DNA from: Anas platyrhynchos
Lineage: Eukaryota > Chordata > Aves > Anseriformes > Anatidae
NCBI RefSeq assembly: GCF_047663525.1
Contig: NC_092589.1
Location: forward strand, 24,425,001 to 24,489,000
Direction: 5' to 3'
Length of the DNA stretch: 64,000 nucleotides
Part shown: one piece after another, positions 12,601 to 27,600 of the stretch
Layout of the letters: each line of letters opens with the position of its first letter
Position numbering within the stretch: the first letter of the stretch is position 1
Made by a program: the position numbers and the translations under genes
Notes under the pieces: generated by a model
The model's database searches: none
The model's input: the letters and a program-made list of their open reading frames with translations, nothing else
What the model was told of the DNA's origin: nothing

Positions 12601-15600
12601 CTCCAGAAAGGAAATGAAAGCTAGCTCTGAAGGCAAGCAACAATTTTAACAATATGCAGTAAGTTAGGACTGACAAACACTTTGGTGGAAAGGAACAACG
12701 AATGTTTGCTTTACAAATTCTGATAAGTTCCAGGATCCAACGTTAGAACCCTGTTAGCACTGGTATTTCCCTGTTGGCCAAGAAAAACTCAGCATGAAAG
12801 AATTAAGTTTGATTAAACCCACATCCATCCAGCTAGCCTCACCACTGAAGTCACCCGTCCCTCAGCTTTCTGGCATAGCGGAGGCAAAGAAAGATCCAAA
12901 AGTGACTAGAGAAACGGAGCCTGACAAATAGTTACATAAGCTAAAAATAATGCTGCAAACTTAAGGCAACACCATAAACACAAATACTGTGCATTTCTAA
13001 GACTGAGAACACAAAAAGGCAGTTGTATCAGCTGAGGAAGGCCAGAGTCATGCTCCAGCTTCACTGCTGAAAAATGATCCCAGGAAGCAGGATTAGGTAA
13101 GGCTCCCTGTGTATGTACGCTGGCAGGTAACATCTGAGAACATCTCAGGGATTCAGCGCCGTGACCCCCACTTCTGACACAGAACTTATCCAGCAGGTGA
13201 AGCAGCCTGGTAACGCAGGCATCGCATCCCTACACTTGGGACTAATAGCATGTCAAAACAGGATATAGAGAAGGTCACTGTCACAACTGAATAGAGGCTG
13301 CCACCAACAGAACAGAGCTCAGCTGCAAGTTTTTATCTGATAAAGAAAAGTCATACGCCTCAAAAGATTGTAAAGATGAGCACAAGTCAAGCAGGATGGG
13401 TAAAGGTACGCAACTCTGACTACAGTGGCTTCCTTCTAAGAAAAGGGGACAAGACAGATGCTCCTGCCAGAAAGACTGAATACCAAAAATCTCAGCCTCA
13501 AGCAAAAGCCATCAACCACGTTGTTATCTGAAACAGTGAGAAAACCTCACCTCACATATCCACAGCTGACAGAGACACAGGTTCTTCCAGACTCACGGAG
13601 ACTCTTGAGGAGGGGACAGTTAGCCCAACACATGGGCTGAAATATTTCGGTGCCAAGGCTGGCACTTTAAAGCTTTGCTTCTCAACTTCATACCCATTCC
13701 TTTTGGTAAGAAGATCTTTGTTTTACTAATAAGTTGGCCTAATGATAGGGCAAGAATGGAGCCAGTGGGCTGTGGTTTGCTGTCTCCAGGAAGCCCAGAG
13801 ACCAATATGCGCTGGGGAGTACAAGCAGTCCAAACAGATCTGTACTTAAGAGTCAGCTAACGAAAGTGAAATAGAGAAGTACAGTCTGCCAAGTCACTAA
13901 TACTCGTCCGCCAGCTTGGGGAAGGCACAGCTGAGCGCTTCTCCTGCAGTGGTTCACCTCCCAGTATCTCCCAAATACAGGATTTTTCCACCCTCAAAAA
14001 AGCAGAAGCCTTAAGACCACAACAATAAATGCAAGCCCAAACAAACACTTTTCCCTGCAGGTTGAATAAATAAGAAATGCTACTTTCAGAAAATACTTTC
14101 TGCAAACTAGAAACGAGGAGCCAGGAACAGAAATCATTACCCTTTACACTGACTGTGATGTAAGGATCAATGCACTGCCCAGCATCTTTCAGACCAATTT
14201 TCTCTATGTTGATGGTGAGTAATGTCATCCCGGGTTCAGATGGCAATCTGGGTAATAAAGTACCTGAAAAGAGTAAAGCACATCATTAATCCTTTGAGTC
14301 ATTTTACAGTAGAGGCCTTGCTCACCCCATCACCTCTCATGGAAGAGGCTGTTTTCCAATAGGAGTGCCAAGCCCAAGGTTTCTTATCCCACCAGCACAC
14401 AGTGTGTGTCTACACATTAAATGACATATTTCTAAGTCCACATCAAAAAAGCAAACAAGCAAACCAAAAAAAATCAGGACTGCCTCAGGTTAAATGAATT
14501 TGTAAAACAAAACAAAAACTAAAAAAATGTCCTAAGAACAGAGAAAAGCTTTGCTTAAAGTGTTCCTTCTTGCTCTCATGCAGAGTAACTCATGCATGGA
14601 ATTCAATTTATATAGTTTTTCAGGATTAAATTTGGGAAGCTGGATTCAATCTGCAGCTGCAGGAAGTTCAGACACATAATCAAGAGTACCCACCCCACTG
14701 AACATGACTTGGCTTCATGCTGAACATTTAGTCTGGGAGAACAAGGAAGAAAATGGCATTGTTGCGAATCCCACTGGGTGCAAGGGAATCAAAAGAGACA
14801 TTCTTAATTATCCAAGTTGTATTGATCTGTACTTAAACAGAGGAGTAAAAAAAAAGTGTTTGAATCCCTCAAGTTTCCTGATGCATTAAGGAAGTAGTTC
14901 CTAGCTCTTCATCAAGAAAATTTAGGATCAGGTAATCTTTGTGGTCACACACTGTGGACGATGTAGCAGAATCCTTGTAGAGTTGAGGAAGACAATGGAA
15001 ATGACAAGAAAACAAAATTACCCAAACTTACTAAAAGCTGTAAAAAAAAAATAAAAATAAAGAGATTCTGCAATCAGTAGACGGACAGCTTCTTCATGTG
15101 GATTTTAAAGAAAACTGACAGGCTTCAGGCCTGTCTCTGGTACTAGATGAATAAGCACCAAGACAAGAAATGCTCAGACTCATGAGCAAGTTTAAATTAA
15201 AGTTTTGTTTTTCTAATTAAAAAATAAAATGTTATCCCAAGGCTTGAGATCTAAACAAAGTAATAGTTTCCTTTGGCAAGTCCAATCTGGGTTTTCTTTG
15301 ATCCTTTTTTTTCCCCCGATCAAGGCTTGAAGAGCTGGAGAACTGAGGAGTTTTCATCACATTAGAGGGACTAGCTTTAAAGGAGGGAGCAGTGTATCCA
15401 GTTCTAGCACTACAGCCTCAGCAAGATCTTATGAGCACTTCTGCACTAAGTCCCCCATTCAGGACCACCATCAAGGTCTGAATTCCCATCTGTGAGACAC
15501 CACGTATCTGTAACTCCCTGCCTTGGCTACCAGCAGAGCCATGACCTCCAAGGTACCACCTCTGTGGACACTTTACAACACATCATGGCCGAATTTGACC

Positions 15601-18600
15601 CACTCTTCTAAAGTAACGGGACAGACTTCTGACCGTAGTATATGATATCTTGAAAAGTGAATTTATTCGACAGCATCCCTTTCTGCCAAGAAGCATACAC
15701 AATCTAGTTCATCTTGCTATATCACTTGAACAGCTGTTAAAAGCCAAAGTTTTTATTACAATCTAATGGAAGGCAGATAAGGGCCTTCTCTTCAGCACAA
15801 AACTTTGGTCTACCGCCTTTCAGTTGTCTCCAAAAAGCAGCATGCCCTGCCAAGAGCCACGAACTGTAACTTCCAGTTTTCCTATCCATCTCTGAAATAT
15901 GCTAAGTGACGGGATAATTGACACACCAAAATCATCTATGAGATGCATCAGACTCTGGCACTAACTATAAAAATTCTGGTTTGAGAAAAATTCTTCTGTT
16001 CTTGAAAAATGCTTTCCAGAATGTATGAAATTCCAGAATTGCAATGAACAAAAAGTCAAGCCCACTTCCAGCAGGTAAGGGCACATTGTGATAGAAGGTC
16101 CTTAAGGAATGTGTTCTCCTTGCTGCCTCAGCTAGAGTCACATCTAAACCAGCAATGGGCTAAAGCAGCTGACTATAACCTGTCCCACATGAGCCACAAT
16201 CACCCATCACACTGCCAGTCTTCTGCCACAGCTTGAGCCCGTAAGTCTTCAGCAGGCTAATTCTGAGGTTTTCCATGAGGATAGTACCAGCCATTTCCAG
16301 CACAACTGCAGGAAGTCATCGCCAGAGAGGGAAGAGAGCATCTACATGTTATTTTATTATCTGTTGTTAGTGTCCTCCTACAGGTATGTTTCAGATGCAT
16401 GAAGGTGAGCCAACCTAATAGCTCACTGCCAGCAAGACAGAGGTGCCCGGTCTCTCCAGACCCAGCCCCCAGTTCAGAGAAAGGGGAAAAGGTGACGGGT
16501 CTCCTGCTGGGTTCACAAACAGAAATGGACCACAGAAGAATCTCTTGTCAGCACAGCAGTGGAATAAAGTAGCATATAACCAGGAGAAAGGCAGATGGGA
16601 AACCTCAGCTGGCAGGGACAGCAAGACCCTGGTCAATTCATCTTCACACAGAACAGAAGTGTAACTACGTCTACTTTTTTTTTTTTTTTTTAAATGTAAG
16701 ATTTCTCATCGAATGCTTATTCCACTGAAGAAAATCTAGCTACCCCTGCTTTGGCTACTCTACAAGTCAGCACATCTTTATTAGCACATTAAGACTTCTG
16801 GAGAGCAATGTAACATCTGTCACCAAATAAGAGTTTCCCTTTTCCTGCAACTGAAGGGAGATAAAACCAACACCTAGATGCCTAGTGCCGTGTTACTGAA
16901 GGCTGTATTTTGAGCTTTGGAAGCAACAGCTGAATGACAAACATTACAGCTACATGACCGTGATCAGAGACATAACAGTATGTACTAAAATGTTATCATC
17001 ATACCTTCATTGGCTCCTGGGTTAGATGAATGGTGCAATGTGATAACGATGAAGCCATGCATGTAGAAGACAAGACAATGGTCAGTTAGACAACAGTTAT
17101 GCACTACGGATTAAAGGCATATTGAAGCAAAGAGTGCAACACTTCTCTCAAATCGATATGGAAAGTCCATTTACCAGGCTCACCTCAGATGGCTGCAAGT
17201 TGCTTTCGCTTAAACCTCGTCACCCACCGAAAGAGCAACCAACTAACATCCCATAAGGTCAGAAATGCCACACAAATTTACATTCAACAGGGAAACAAGA
17301 TCTGCTTTCAACTCATACAGAAACACCCTAGGGGTTCAGATTATCATAGCTACAGGGAGGTTTACCTTAATGCAAAAAGGTTCAGAGAAGTCAGACAGAC
17401 AGTTCATGAAGTAGATGACAATGTAAAACATCAGTAAGAAGAGGTGTGAGCAACTCTTCTTAAAAGCATGATTTTACCAAGGAATAGTTCCGTGAGAAAA
17501 TATATACTTCAAACCTCCCTTCTTTCAGATTTAGTTACCCTACTTTTTGAGAATAATTTAACTGTAGACAAAATCTGCCTACAGTCAGCTTAGAAAGAAT
17601 TCTTTCTTAAGCACACACACCATCTCTACATCCATTATATGCATACAGTGCCAACAGGGTGCACAGAGGTAACTATGGTAATAGTCACAACCTGATTGAT
17701 TCACAAGCATATCACGAGCTACTCAAGATATCTCTCACTTTTCCCCCAGCTTACACCTTAAATAACCAGTGTGCTGAAAAGTACAGAAAAAGAACCAGAA
17801 CCAGAAGTATGCATCTCCCTTTTCCTTGAACTTGACATCTATCTACCTACCTAGAGTTGTCAAAGAAAAAAAAATTAATACTTAATACCATGCAGGAAAA
17901 AAATGGAATTATGCACATTAACATAATCAAAAAGACTTTAGAGTTTGACATTCACACAAACACATACTCAGAGGAAGCCTTAAGTGAATTTTCCAATAGG
18001 TGTTATACTATTTCTTTCAACCATAATTCCAGTTCTAGTTTCCCTAGTTGTTATCTCCTTCTTGAAATAAGAAGGTTGCTGGCCTGCTCTGAAACCAGAA
18101 ACTTGTTTTTACTGCAAATAAACATCAGGAACAAAACAAAATAATAACAAAAAACAACAGCAACAACAAAACTTTTGTTGTAACTTTCTACTTCTTCACC
18201 TATTAAATTGTCAAAAGTTGAGGCTCCAAGACGACCTTCTCCAGAATCAGTAGGTATATCCACTTATAAAAAGCCTTTGTGTGGACAAGCACTAAAGTTA
18301 GCAAGCCAAAGCTACTCTTCTTTCTCCTCCCCAAGCTTGACTTTAGTCCAAGCTATTGTCTCACCAGATGACATAACAGAAAACTAACCAGCAACAACTC
18401 CCCACATCTCTAGCAGGATGTGATGCTCCTTGAAGGAGCAAACATTGCCACAGTTTCTACCTGTATGTATTTGGAACACTTCACATAATACGGTTAAGAA
18501 AGTGCATGGAATGCACAAATTATATGAAGTTGCTGGTACCACCTCACAGATTATGGGTACAACTATTTGGAATAGAAGATAGTTTGCTGAGGAAAAAAGT

Positions 18601-21600
18601 CCACAGGTCACTTTTGTGGTTTTCCAATACACCACTAGAGTTTCCAATACAGCCTGGTGCTCCTCATCCAAACTTTTAAAATCACAGGTGGAGAAAGAGA
18701 CAGAACTTACACATGCTGTATAGGTTGGTACGGCAAAGTTGGTGCCCCTACCTGGAACTCTAGCAGGAAACGAGTCTGGAGACCCTGCTCCAGCTCCTCC
18801 TTCCTCATCATCTTCCTCAAACTCCAAGTGTTCCTCTTCTCCTGGTGCTAAAATCTTCCTGTGAAATATGAAAAAAGGGCGAGACCAAAGATCACTCATC
18901 ATCTCGCTTTCAACTTGCACATCAGCAACTGAGTATAGAACAGGAGCACACACTTTAATGTCATTTCACTTTTCTCATTAGCTACTACTGTAGAAAGCTT
19001 AGCTAACTGCTGTAGAAAGCTTTCTGCTACACATAAAGCACAACGTCTAAAAACAAGAGAAAATACTGACAATTCCAGAGAGATGTAGGGCCTACCAAAT
19101 ACTGATTTTACCAAAAGCAAGGGCTTTGGTTTTAGTAGTACCTAGAAAACCTGAATTCAGAAGTTCTTTTTAACCAGTTTACCTAAAGCAATGGCTCTAG
19201 AAGTTCTCGTGTGTCTCATATACAGCAGTTCCCAGACCATGCCCGTTCAGATACCTATGCGTAACACACAGTAACACAGTTCTCTCTCTTACCTGAGTGG
19301 GACAGGCTGAACATCAAAGGGGAACTCCTTATTGTAAGTGAGGATATTCTTTAAGACTGCAGAGAAAAAAAAAACAGTAAGAATCTATTTTCCTGAATAA
19401 GTATTAATTCTACTACTTTGCACAACTAGGTCCATCCTCATTGCAACTTCACAAAATAAATACAATTTTAAAAGGATCAGATCATGGCCAAAAAAAAAAA
19501 TTCTCATACTTTAAACATCAATACAGACCTGATGAGTCATATCACTACAACTTTCATACTGGGTAACTGTGACTGCAGTACTTAATCACCACATTTATAC
19601 AGGCAGGGAAGATAAACATAGCAAGAACTAAAAGCACCATGAGGAAAAGCTACAGGCCCCTGAGGTAATGGTAGCAATCTTGGGTAGCTATTGAAGCAAG
19701 GGTGATGTTGTTACTGGAATCGGCTCCAAACAGTCTGAAGTCTCCAGAACTGACATGCTTAAGCATACATGTACCTACCCTGCACATTCAGAGAGCCACC
19801 GTGGGAGTCCAAGAATGCTGGTAACACAACTTAGTTGAGATTTCCTACTTCCTCCTGCATGTGGAGGGTAGATTTGCAAAGTTCAAAAGAGACACAGAGC
19901 AATATCTGAGCATTAGATCCAGAAACGTTGGCTATACCTTCCAACATTCACTGTAATACCACAGCTTTGCCATTTGTATTAGGACCTTACTCAAATTTTA
20001 ATAATCACAACTTTAGCTTTTATTTCTGAAAGCATTAACTAGTAAAAGTTGTATTTCCAAAAGTGTATAAATGAAATAAGCATTTCACAATGGCTAAAAG
20101 GCCTAAAAAGAGAAGAAAGCTTGCAGAGAGAGGCAGTCCCCTATCAGAAAATGAGGATCCTGGCCTGGGCAGGGGAGACAGGAGGTATTAAGAACAAGTC
20201 CTCTCACTGGTCTCACTTTGCAGTAAGCCCTCTCAAAGCACATTTTTGAAATCTCCCCTTGGAACTTTTGGAGGAGAACAAAACTGTGTTAAAGCAGTGC
20301 TAACATAACACAAAATCCCAGACGTACTTAAACACCAGCTATGTTTAAAGAACCACTGCTAGGCCCTTTCTGTCTCTGTGTGTTATAACTCAGCCAGTAT
20401 AGCAGGAGAGCTTCTCTGTCTTTCTTCATAGTCACATCACTCCGTGTGGGCTCCATCGTTAGCTACCAGACATCCAAACACTACCGTGAATAAAGAACCC
20501 CTCAGTAAACTATACAGAGACAAACAAAAAACCTTCCCAGTCTTTGCTCATCATTTTTTTCTGATTTCTTTACCATGACCTGAGAAGGTGGATGCTATCT
20601 GATTCTAGGGGGACCCAATACATACATACAGAGAGAGCTTTAAGTTGTCTGCTGTCAGATGTGTGACAGACAAAACTGACACCAAGTCTCTCCTTCTCTC
20701 AAGGCGTCTGCCCTGAGGGATCAGCAAGGCAGATCTCAACAGGGTGGCAAAGAATCGCAGCCGCTTCCCAACAGGAAAGTGGCTGATTATCAGCAGACAA
20801 CAGCCTCCCAGCACAGCTCAGGTTCAGGAAAAGAAGGGATTTTATCTCCCTCTGAATTCCCCTGCTCTTGGAAAGCTCTATCATACCAAGACAGAAAGCG
20901 AAACTGCCCCAAACAGAAAAACGTCAGTAAAGTAGTATCTCATACAGCTCAGAGGCACGGCATACAGAAGTGACAGAAATTGCAGTAGTTCTCCTTCCCT
21001 CTTCCAAAGTTTGGTATGCACTAGGTTCTGCCCTCTTCCCGTAACTGGCTTCTCCCACGACACAAATGAACATCCCCTAAAAAAGCTTTCTCAGAAATAA
21101 TCTCAGTTATCACTAGAGGGCACAAAGTACTCCAGCAATATGAGCACCATGAGAAAAAGGTGAACAGCTTTACAGCACCTGCAATGCACAGGTAGGCATA
21201 CACACTCCTACCGCAGAGCTGCACCTACACATGTGTTGGCATCAAACCTGCTTCTGGCAGTTCAGTGCTTTCCAAATTCCTGGAGACAGTATTAACAAAA
21301 ATGATGTTAAGTGTTCAGATCAGAAACACTTCTGGCAATACCACCCAAAATCTCTTGCCTTTTTGCAGCAGAGCACTGAGGATCAAGTTTTTAGAATGCA
21401 TTCAACTCTGTCTAACCACTGATAGCAAGTCATTTTGCAAAGTCACAATACTGCGATTTACTACACACACCCCTTTAAAACACATCATCAGGATAAGAAC
21501 CGGATCTGCAGCTCTCAGTCTGATGAAATATGCAGAAGCAATGCAACATCCACCCTTCGAGGAAAAGGAAAATCCTCTTTACACCTCTCACAAGCTACAG

Positions 21601-24600
21601 TTTCAGTTGATTTAAATCAAAGTAATCAGATAACAGGAAATATATTAGGTTATAACGAGTAGGAATCTCCTTTGCAACACTGCATAAGACACTCACACTT
21701 CAGAGCTACTTTTATTTATTTATTTATTTTCAAGTGTGCATGTCTTCTGGAGTAAAGAGGACTTCCCCTCTGTAATGCTGCTGCTTAGAAAATGATTCAC
21801 AGAAAGCTCGCAGTTTGTGTAACTAAAGGGCAGATCCCCAGCAACGTGCCTTGTATTTATGCTGCTTTTACAACAGAAATCTTTTTTAAAGACTGTTCTG
21901 CGCCTTCCCAAATACACCTTCTTGCCAGTGTTACTCTCATGCCCAAGGAGGTCACCGAACTGACCCACCAAAACACATGGTTTTCAGCTAGAGCATTTCT
22001 GGATCCACTTCATCTCATTTACACACAGATGCCAGTACTGGCACACAGCCTGTCTAATTCTAAAGTATGTTATAACACTGGCATAAGCCTTAACCAGAAA
22101 AAGATCTGCAAGATGCAGCATGTGGGCAATGATTTCACACAGCATAATCTCAAAAGAACTGTTTGTATGTATGGACTCTCCGGTAGCATTATCCTAGCAC
22201 AAGAGATTCAGTGACAAATCCTACAAACAAAGCCAGCCAACAGCTTCAGTGCAAAATGCAACCTTAACAATTAAGAAAAGTTAGAACCTGACAACACAGG
22301 GAAAAAAAAAAAAAAAGTAAATCTAAGGGCCCTGGTTGTTAGAACAACACCAAAAATAAATTTCTCAGCCATTTTGACCACTTCAGGCACAAAACTAATT
22401 AAATCAACTGAAATTGTATGAATAGCTGTTTTCATTCCACCCTAACAAAACGTTTTGACCTAACAAAGGAATTGCTTATTTGCATTGCCAGTCCTTTTAT
22501 TTTTATTTAAAAAAGCTTTTTCTTCTGGAATGTAAGAAAAAAATGACAACAGAAAAATTAAAACACTTCACGGGGTGTTTTTTGAAATGACTTGTGTTGG
22601 CCTGATTAAGATTTACCCTGTTCAAGATATACTTATAAACCATAAAACAAAGGCACAATTCAGAAGGAAAGAACAATCCAAGCCAGAGAGCAACATCAAG
22701 GACATCAATGGTGAATTGTTGTTGCAGAAGCACCCGTTCTCCTCCAAGGAAAATAACTCAGTGTCTTTGAAGACTGATGGCCACACACTCTTCTTCAGTT
22801 TTAATATAGTCGCTTGTTGCATGAAGCGCGGGTTGAATGCACTTCATGCTGGTGAACATTTTTTTGACAGCTAGAAATCAATTCTCTGAGGAAGGGGACT
22901 GTTGCACTGTAACTGAAATACTGGCTTTTAAGAAAAGGAGGCATTTCGAGGGAAGCTTTACCCTTCAATATTCATTTCCTTGGATTTGTAAATGAGTCTT
23001 CTTCCATCATTTAGTCACTCAAAGGCCATTTACCTAATGGAGTCTAAGATCTACAGTCATTAAACTACTTCACCAATTAAAATACTTCGTAAACAGAATG
23101 TGTACCTATGAAATAATCCCAAATCAGACGATGCAGAGGCAAAACATGCAATATACAGAGTGAGAAAAAACTCATACTTTTAACACATGGTTAAGACTTT
23201 CCTGAGTTTATGGTTTTCATGGACCTAGCAGTCCTGTAGCGTACCTCCACTTTCTTTTTTTCTGGGAACAGTTTAAAAGCATCTGGACTCAATATTTTTG
23301 TACAGACCTTAGGAACCTCTCAGTTCAATGTCCTGCTTCTCCACAACCTTCTCTGTAGGATGCTGTGTTAGTTACTTAGAGAACGGGAACAGAGAAACTG
23401 CTTATTCATCAAGTGGCAACACTGCCTGCACATCATTTTTATCCCCAACATCTCCCTAAATGATACCGTTGTGAAAAGAGCAAAATAACCCCCTTTTTTT
23501 CCCATCATGAAAGAAACTCTTCCACGTCTCCTGTTCCCCAAGAACAACAAATGTCAGTATCCAGGATGACACTGCTTAGATGTGGAAGCTCTGATCATAA
23601 GGATACTTTGTGAAAAAAGCGACCAGTGTTACTGGAAGGAAAACATAGCAGATAAACAGATATTTCCTACATGAAAAAGTTACTTCTGGATTGACATACC
23701 AAAAATTGACCCAGGATCAGATTGAAAAAAACAGCCACAACATGAAACGCTTCAAAGACTGACTCTCATCCTCACTTTGACTCCTAATTTTGTTAGCCTC
23801 ATAACATTACTGTGTTAAGTGGCAGGGGATCGACTACCATGAGTACAAGTTAAATATTTTCGGAAGAAAAATACATTCAATACTGTAAGTTGGAAGACCA
23901 CAGAGTGTTGAAATTCAGTTCAAGTAAGTTATGTGCAGGTAAATTTTCCATCTGATTACATAAAGCACAACTGATAGCCTAAATTATGATTCTGTGTGGA
24001 GTCAGCAGTACCCAAAGAATTACTTGAGACAAAAAGACTAATACATTATCTGAAACATTAGGGCTACTATACTTTGAAGGTACCCACATTAAATTCCTTA
24101 ATACACATCAAATTCTGCCTATGTGGTAACAGATACTTGGAAGAACTATCTAAAAACAACATTACTGTCAAACCACACTGTGGTCAGTCAGTATTCATCC
24201 CGCTGTCATATTTTCCACTGGTGAATGTCACTCACTTGAAATACAAAGATACTACTTACTTGGTTCCAACTTCTTCAGATCCTCAAGCTTAAATTCATCC
24301 TGCGACTGGGTGGACTAGGACATTACAAAGAGAGTGTTAAATCTGGGTATGCCCGTTCCCCTCAGACAAAGCTATCACATCTCATAATAAGCATGCAAGC
24401 TGTTCCCTTTATTCAAGCATACCAAGTTACTTCAAAGCTACGTCTTAAAAAAACAAAGCAAACTACAACAACAACGAAACAACCAAACAAAACCTCCCTG
24501 ACTGAGGCTAGGTTCACAGATGAGGCAGAAAGTTAGCTACTCCTCATTTATCAACAAAACCGTATCCCATGTTCCAAGTTCTAATACAAGATAAAAAGAT

Positions 24601-27600
24601 TTAAATGAGCTAGTTGATTTTTCATACTTACCATGCACAGGAACATTTGGACAGAGGGACTTACTTTAACTCTTTCCCAGTCAAGTTGTTCTGAAGTAAT
24701 ATCACCTCTAAGACTGCAAAAGTGATGCTCCCACAGGAGCCCACATTGTTCAAGGCATAACTCCAGCATTGTTAACACTAGCAGAAGTTACAGTATACAG
24801 GATATGTCAGTATTTTGTTAAGCCTAAGAGTTCACCACAGTGATTCTCATCTCTACCAACCCTGATGATGAAGCTTCTTCTGTCTAGTAGCACATCTGCT
24901 TCTCTGAGCAAGCCTATTCAACTTACTAACTCAACAGAAAAGGTTTTATCACCTGGGGCATCGTGTAGACAACCTGGAAAGTCCAAATGTTCAAGGAGCT
25001 GTTCGTTCTGTTTCCAGAAGCTTTAGCTATGCCTGAAGACACAAAGCTGTCTAAAACCAGCATTAATTACCTATCACCAAAATATGAAATCACATGGGAA
25101 AGAGAACTATACCTGTAAAGCTGCACTTCTCAGTTCCAAGCATGTTGCAATTTTAGCTATGGTTTTCTGAAAAGAAGAAAGAAAATATTGAAATTGTGTT
25201 CTTCCATATTCACATTCTTCTTTAATTCTTCTTGTAAAAATTTTCCCTTTTAGGGAATTGTAGGGTACAATCCCAACAGACCAAGTCAGCCCCCCTCAGA
25301 GTTGACAAATGCTCAGTATCTCAGCACTGAAAAAGCATGGTCCACTTTTGCAGGTTTTGGTGCAAAATGAAGTATAAAGGTAGAGTATGTTTCTGAGTTT
25401 TTGTTTTTGTAATTTGCTAAGACACTTAAAGTCTGACAGAAGCATGAAATAGACTTTCTTGGATTCAAACTTGCCAGCTAAAATACCTCTGAGCAAAACT
25501 GTGAAGTAATTTCTCATCTTTATTTTAAAATGTAGAAGGAAAGAAAGAGCTTCATAACCATCCTTCACTAGCAGTCTGACTTTTAAGACAGTGCTACTGA
25601 AGCTTTTATGCTTCACAAAAAAAAGAAGCTTGAGGAGCAGCGGTCACATTTGTTTCTATTACTAGCAGATGAAAAACATCAAGAGGAATTCAAACAATGT
25701 AACTGGCATCAAATGGACACACCTGCGTGGTTTATTTTACTGTTTTTGACCACACAAGTTTGTTCGTTAACCAAAAGACTTTAGTGAAGAAAAACTAAGT
25801 CTATATGCAGAGATAAAATACAATTCCAAACAGTCTGTGGAACATTTATAGGACAAGAGAAACAGCAACAGTGAAGCTATAAAGAAAAGTAGTTCATTTT
25901 CAAAGTTTTCCCCCAGAAGTAAGATAAAACTTGAAATATGCACGAGAGACTCGTTCTCTCCTTTTAAATCAGACAGTATCAAAAAATAGTCCTCCCCTTA
26001 AGCTAGATGCAAGGGGGGGGGGAGGGGGGCAAAGATTTCCTAGAATACAACTGTAGCAAAGAACTTCAAGGGCAGGAGCATCTGGCAAGTTATATGGTAT
26101 CAGTCGGAAGCCAGAACTTCCCTTTAAAGGAGGGTTATGTTTTAGGGATGTGTTTTAGGACTACAAGAGACTTGGAGCAGCAGGCAAGAACTGGGCATGC
26201 TTTCACAGCTACTTTTGCCCTGACTTCTGCAGGGGGATATCAGCTGCTTCTAAATCTGCTCCTAAGCCACCACCAGCTCAGTACCCTGGGCTGACAGCTA
26301 AGCAGCTCCAGTGTCTGTTTGCTGTATGCCATGCTGAAAGAGCAAAGGAGCTGATCTGTAAGCAGATCGGACATCACTCTACCTCACGGGCAGAGCCAAC
26401 AGACGGACTGTGTAAAAGCCTCAGATAGCTGATTTTTGTCAGCCACCACGGGCTCAAAGCTTCCAAAGCCATTTCTCCCCAGCTGGTTCTCTCTTCTAAG
26501 TGCTCTGTTACAACACAGCATTAATCCGCTCTTTACATCCTTGCAGTTTATGTTACTGCCCATCGTAACAGAATCTTTAAAAGTTCTTTTGAGCACCTTC
26601 CAGGAAAGCAGCGAGTGACACATGCATTATTAGCATGGGGCATTCATTGTTCTTTCCTCTGCCTAGGATATGCAGTGGTGTCTTGTTTGGGAATTTTAAC
26701 ATTGGGCAACCTGACTGCATGCTTGCATGCAACATGGCAAAGTAGAAGTATTATGGCTCATCATTTCTGTGGAGCTTAATTCCACAGCCTAGGTTCAGTC
26801 AACAAACTTTTACCTCTCTGAAATAAATTCTGCCACATAACAGAGATTTACAGCTGCGTTTCCAGCACAGATTAGGGAAACAGATTTCTGAAAAGGAAAG
26901 GAGCACATATGAATGTCCACACACTGTTTTTGTAGGTGTACATACATATTCAGGCTTGGTGTGAGGACATCAGGCAGTACTACAGAAGCAGATTGTCAGT
27001 CCCTAGGCAGAGCACACACTGCATCCTTCTCATCAGCTGCAGTGTAACATAAGGAATTCCTTTTTATATGAGAACATCTGGAAAGATATGGTTGCAAAGG
27101 TACAATCTCAAAGAGGAAGGTGTGAAGTAATGGATAAAAGAAAGGAATGCAAAGAAGTTCCCTGGGGAAGGGAGGGGAAATCTCTGAGGCTTGCCTGCAA
27201 CTGCATGATTTGCAAAAACCCAGCTGTTCCTATGGCTCGAGTGTTCATGGCTGAGCAAAGAGCATGCCAGTTCCACGTTAGATCAAACCCCCTTCCAAAT
27301 GCACCAGAGAGGGAGAGCTTTGAGTAAGTTTGCAGGGTGTCAGCACAGTCTCAGTGCCCCACTATGGAATCAAAACTTGTGAATAGATTTTCACACTGCT
27401 CTCCTTCTCACCATCTTGTACACAGACCACGAAACCCACACTATAAGTTAGGTCTCAAGAAAGACTTCTCATCTCCAGCCTCGTTAGTTAGCTCACTGAT
27501 AAGCTCAGCAACAGCACCATTCCCAATCCTGCAGATTCTTAACTCAATATTCTTAGAACTGCCTGAACTAGGTAACTCGTGACAGGACAAACAGCTGTAT

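Larger units (their letters stand above)
10600..14140 (-). other. AIDA: AIDA intron 7
   Basis: 3.5 kb intron. Apart from the CR1 copy and the A/C-rich tract nothing functional is evident; the open frames here are short or repeat-derived. Confidence 0.85.

Noticed and set aside
21265-22214. Several 100-140 codon open frames in AIDA intron 4
   Set aside because: No recognised domain, no consistent splice context and no similarity I can name; length is within chance for AT-balanced intron sequence.
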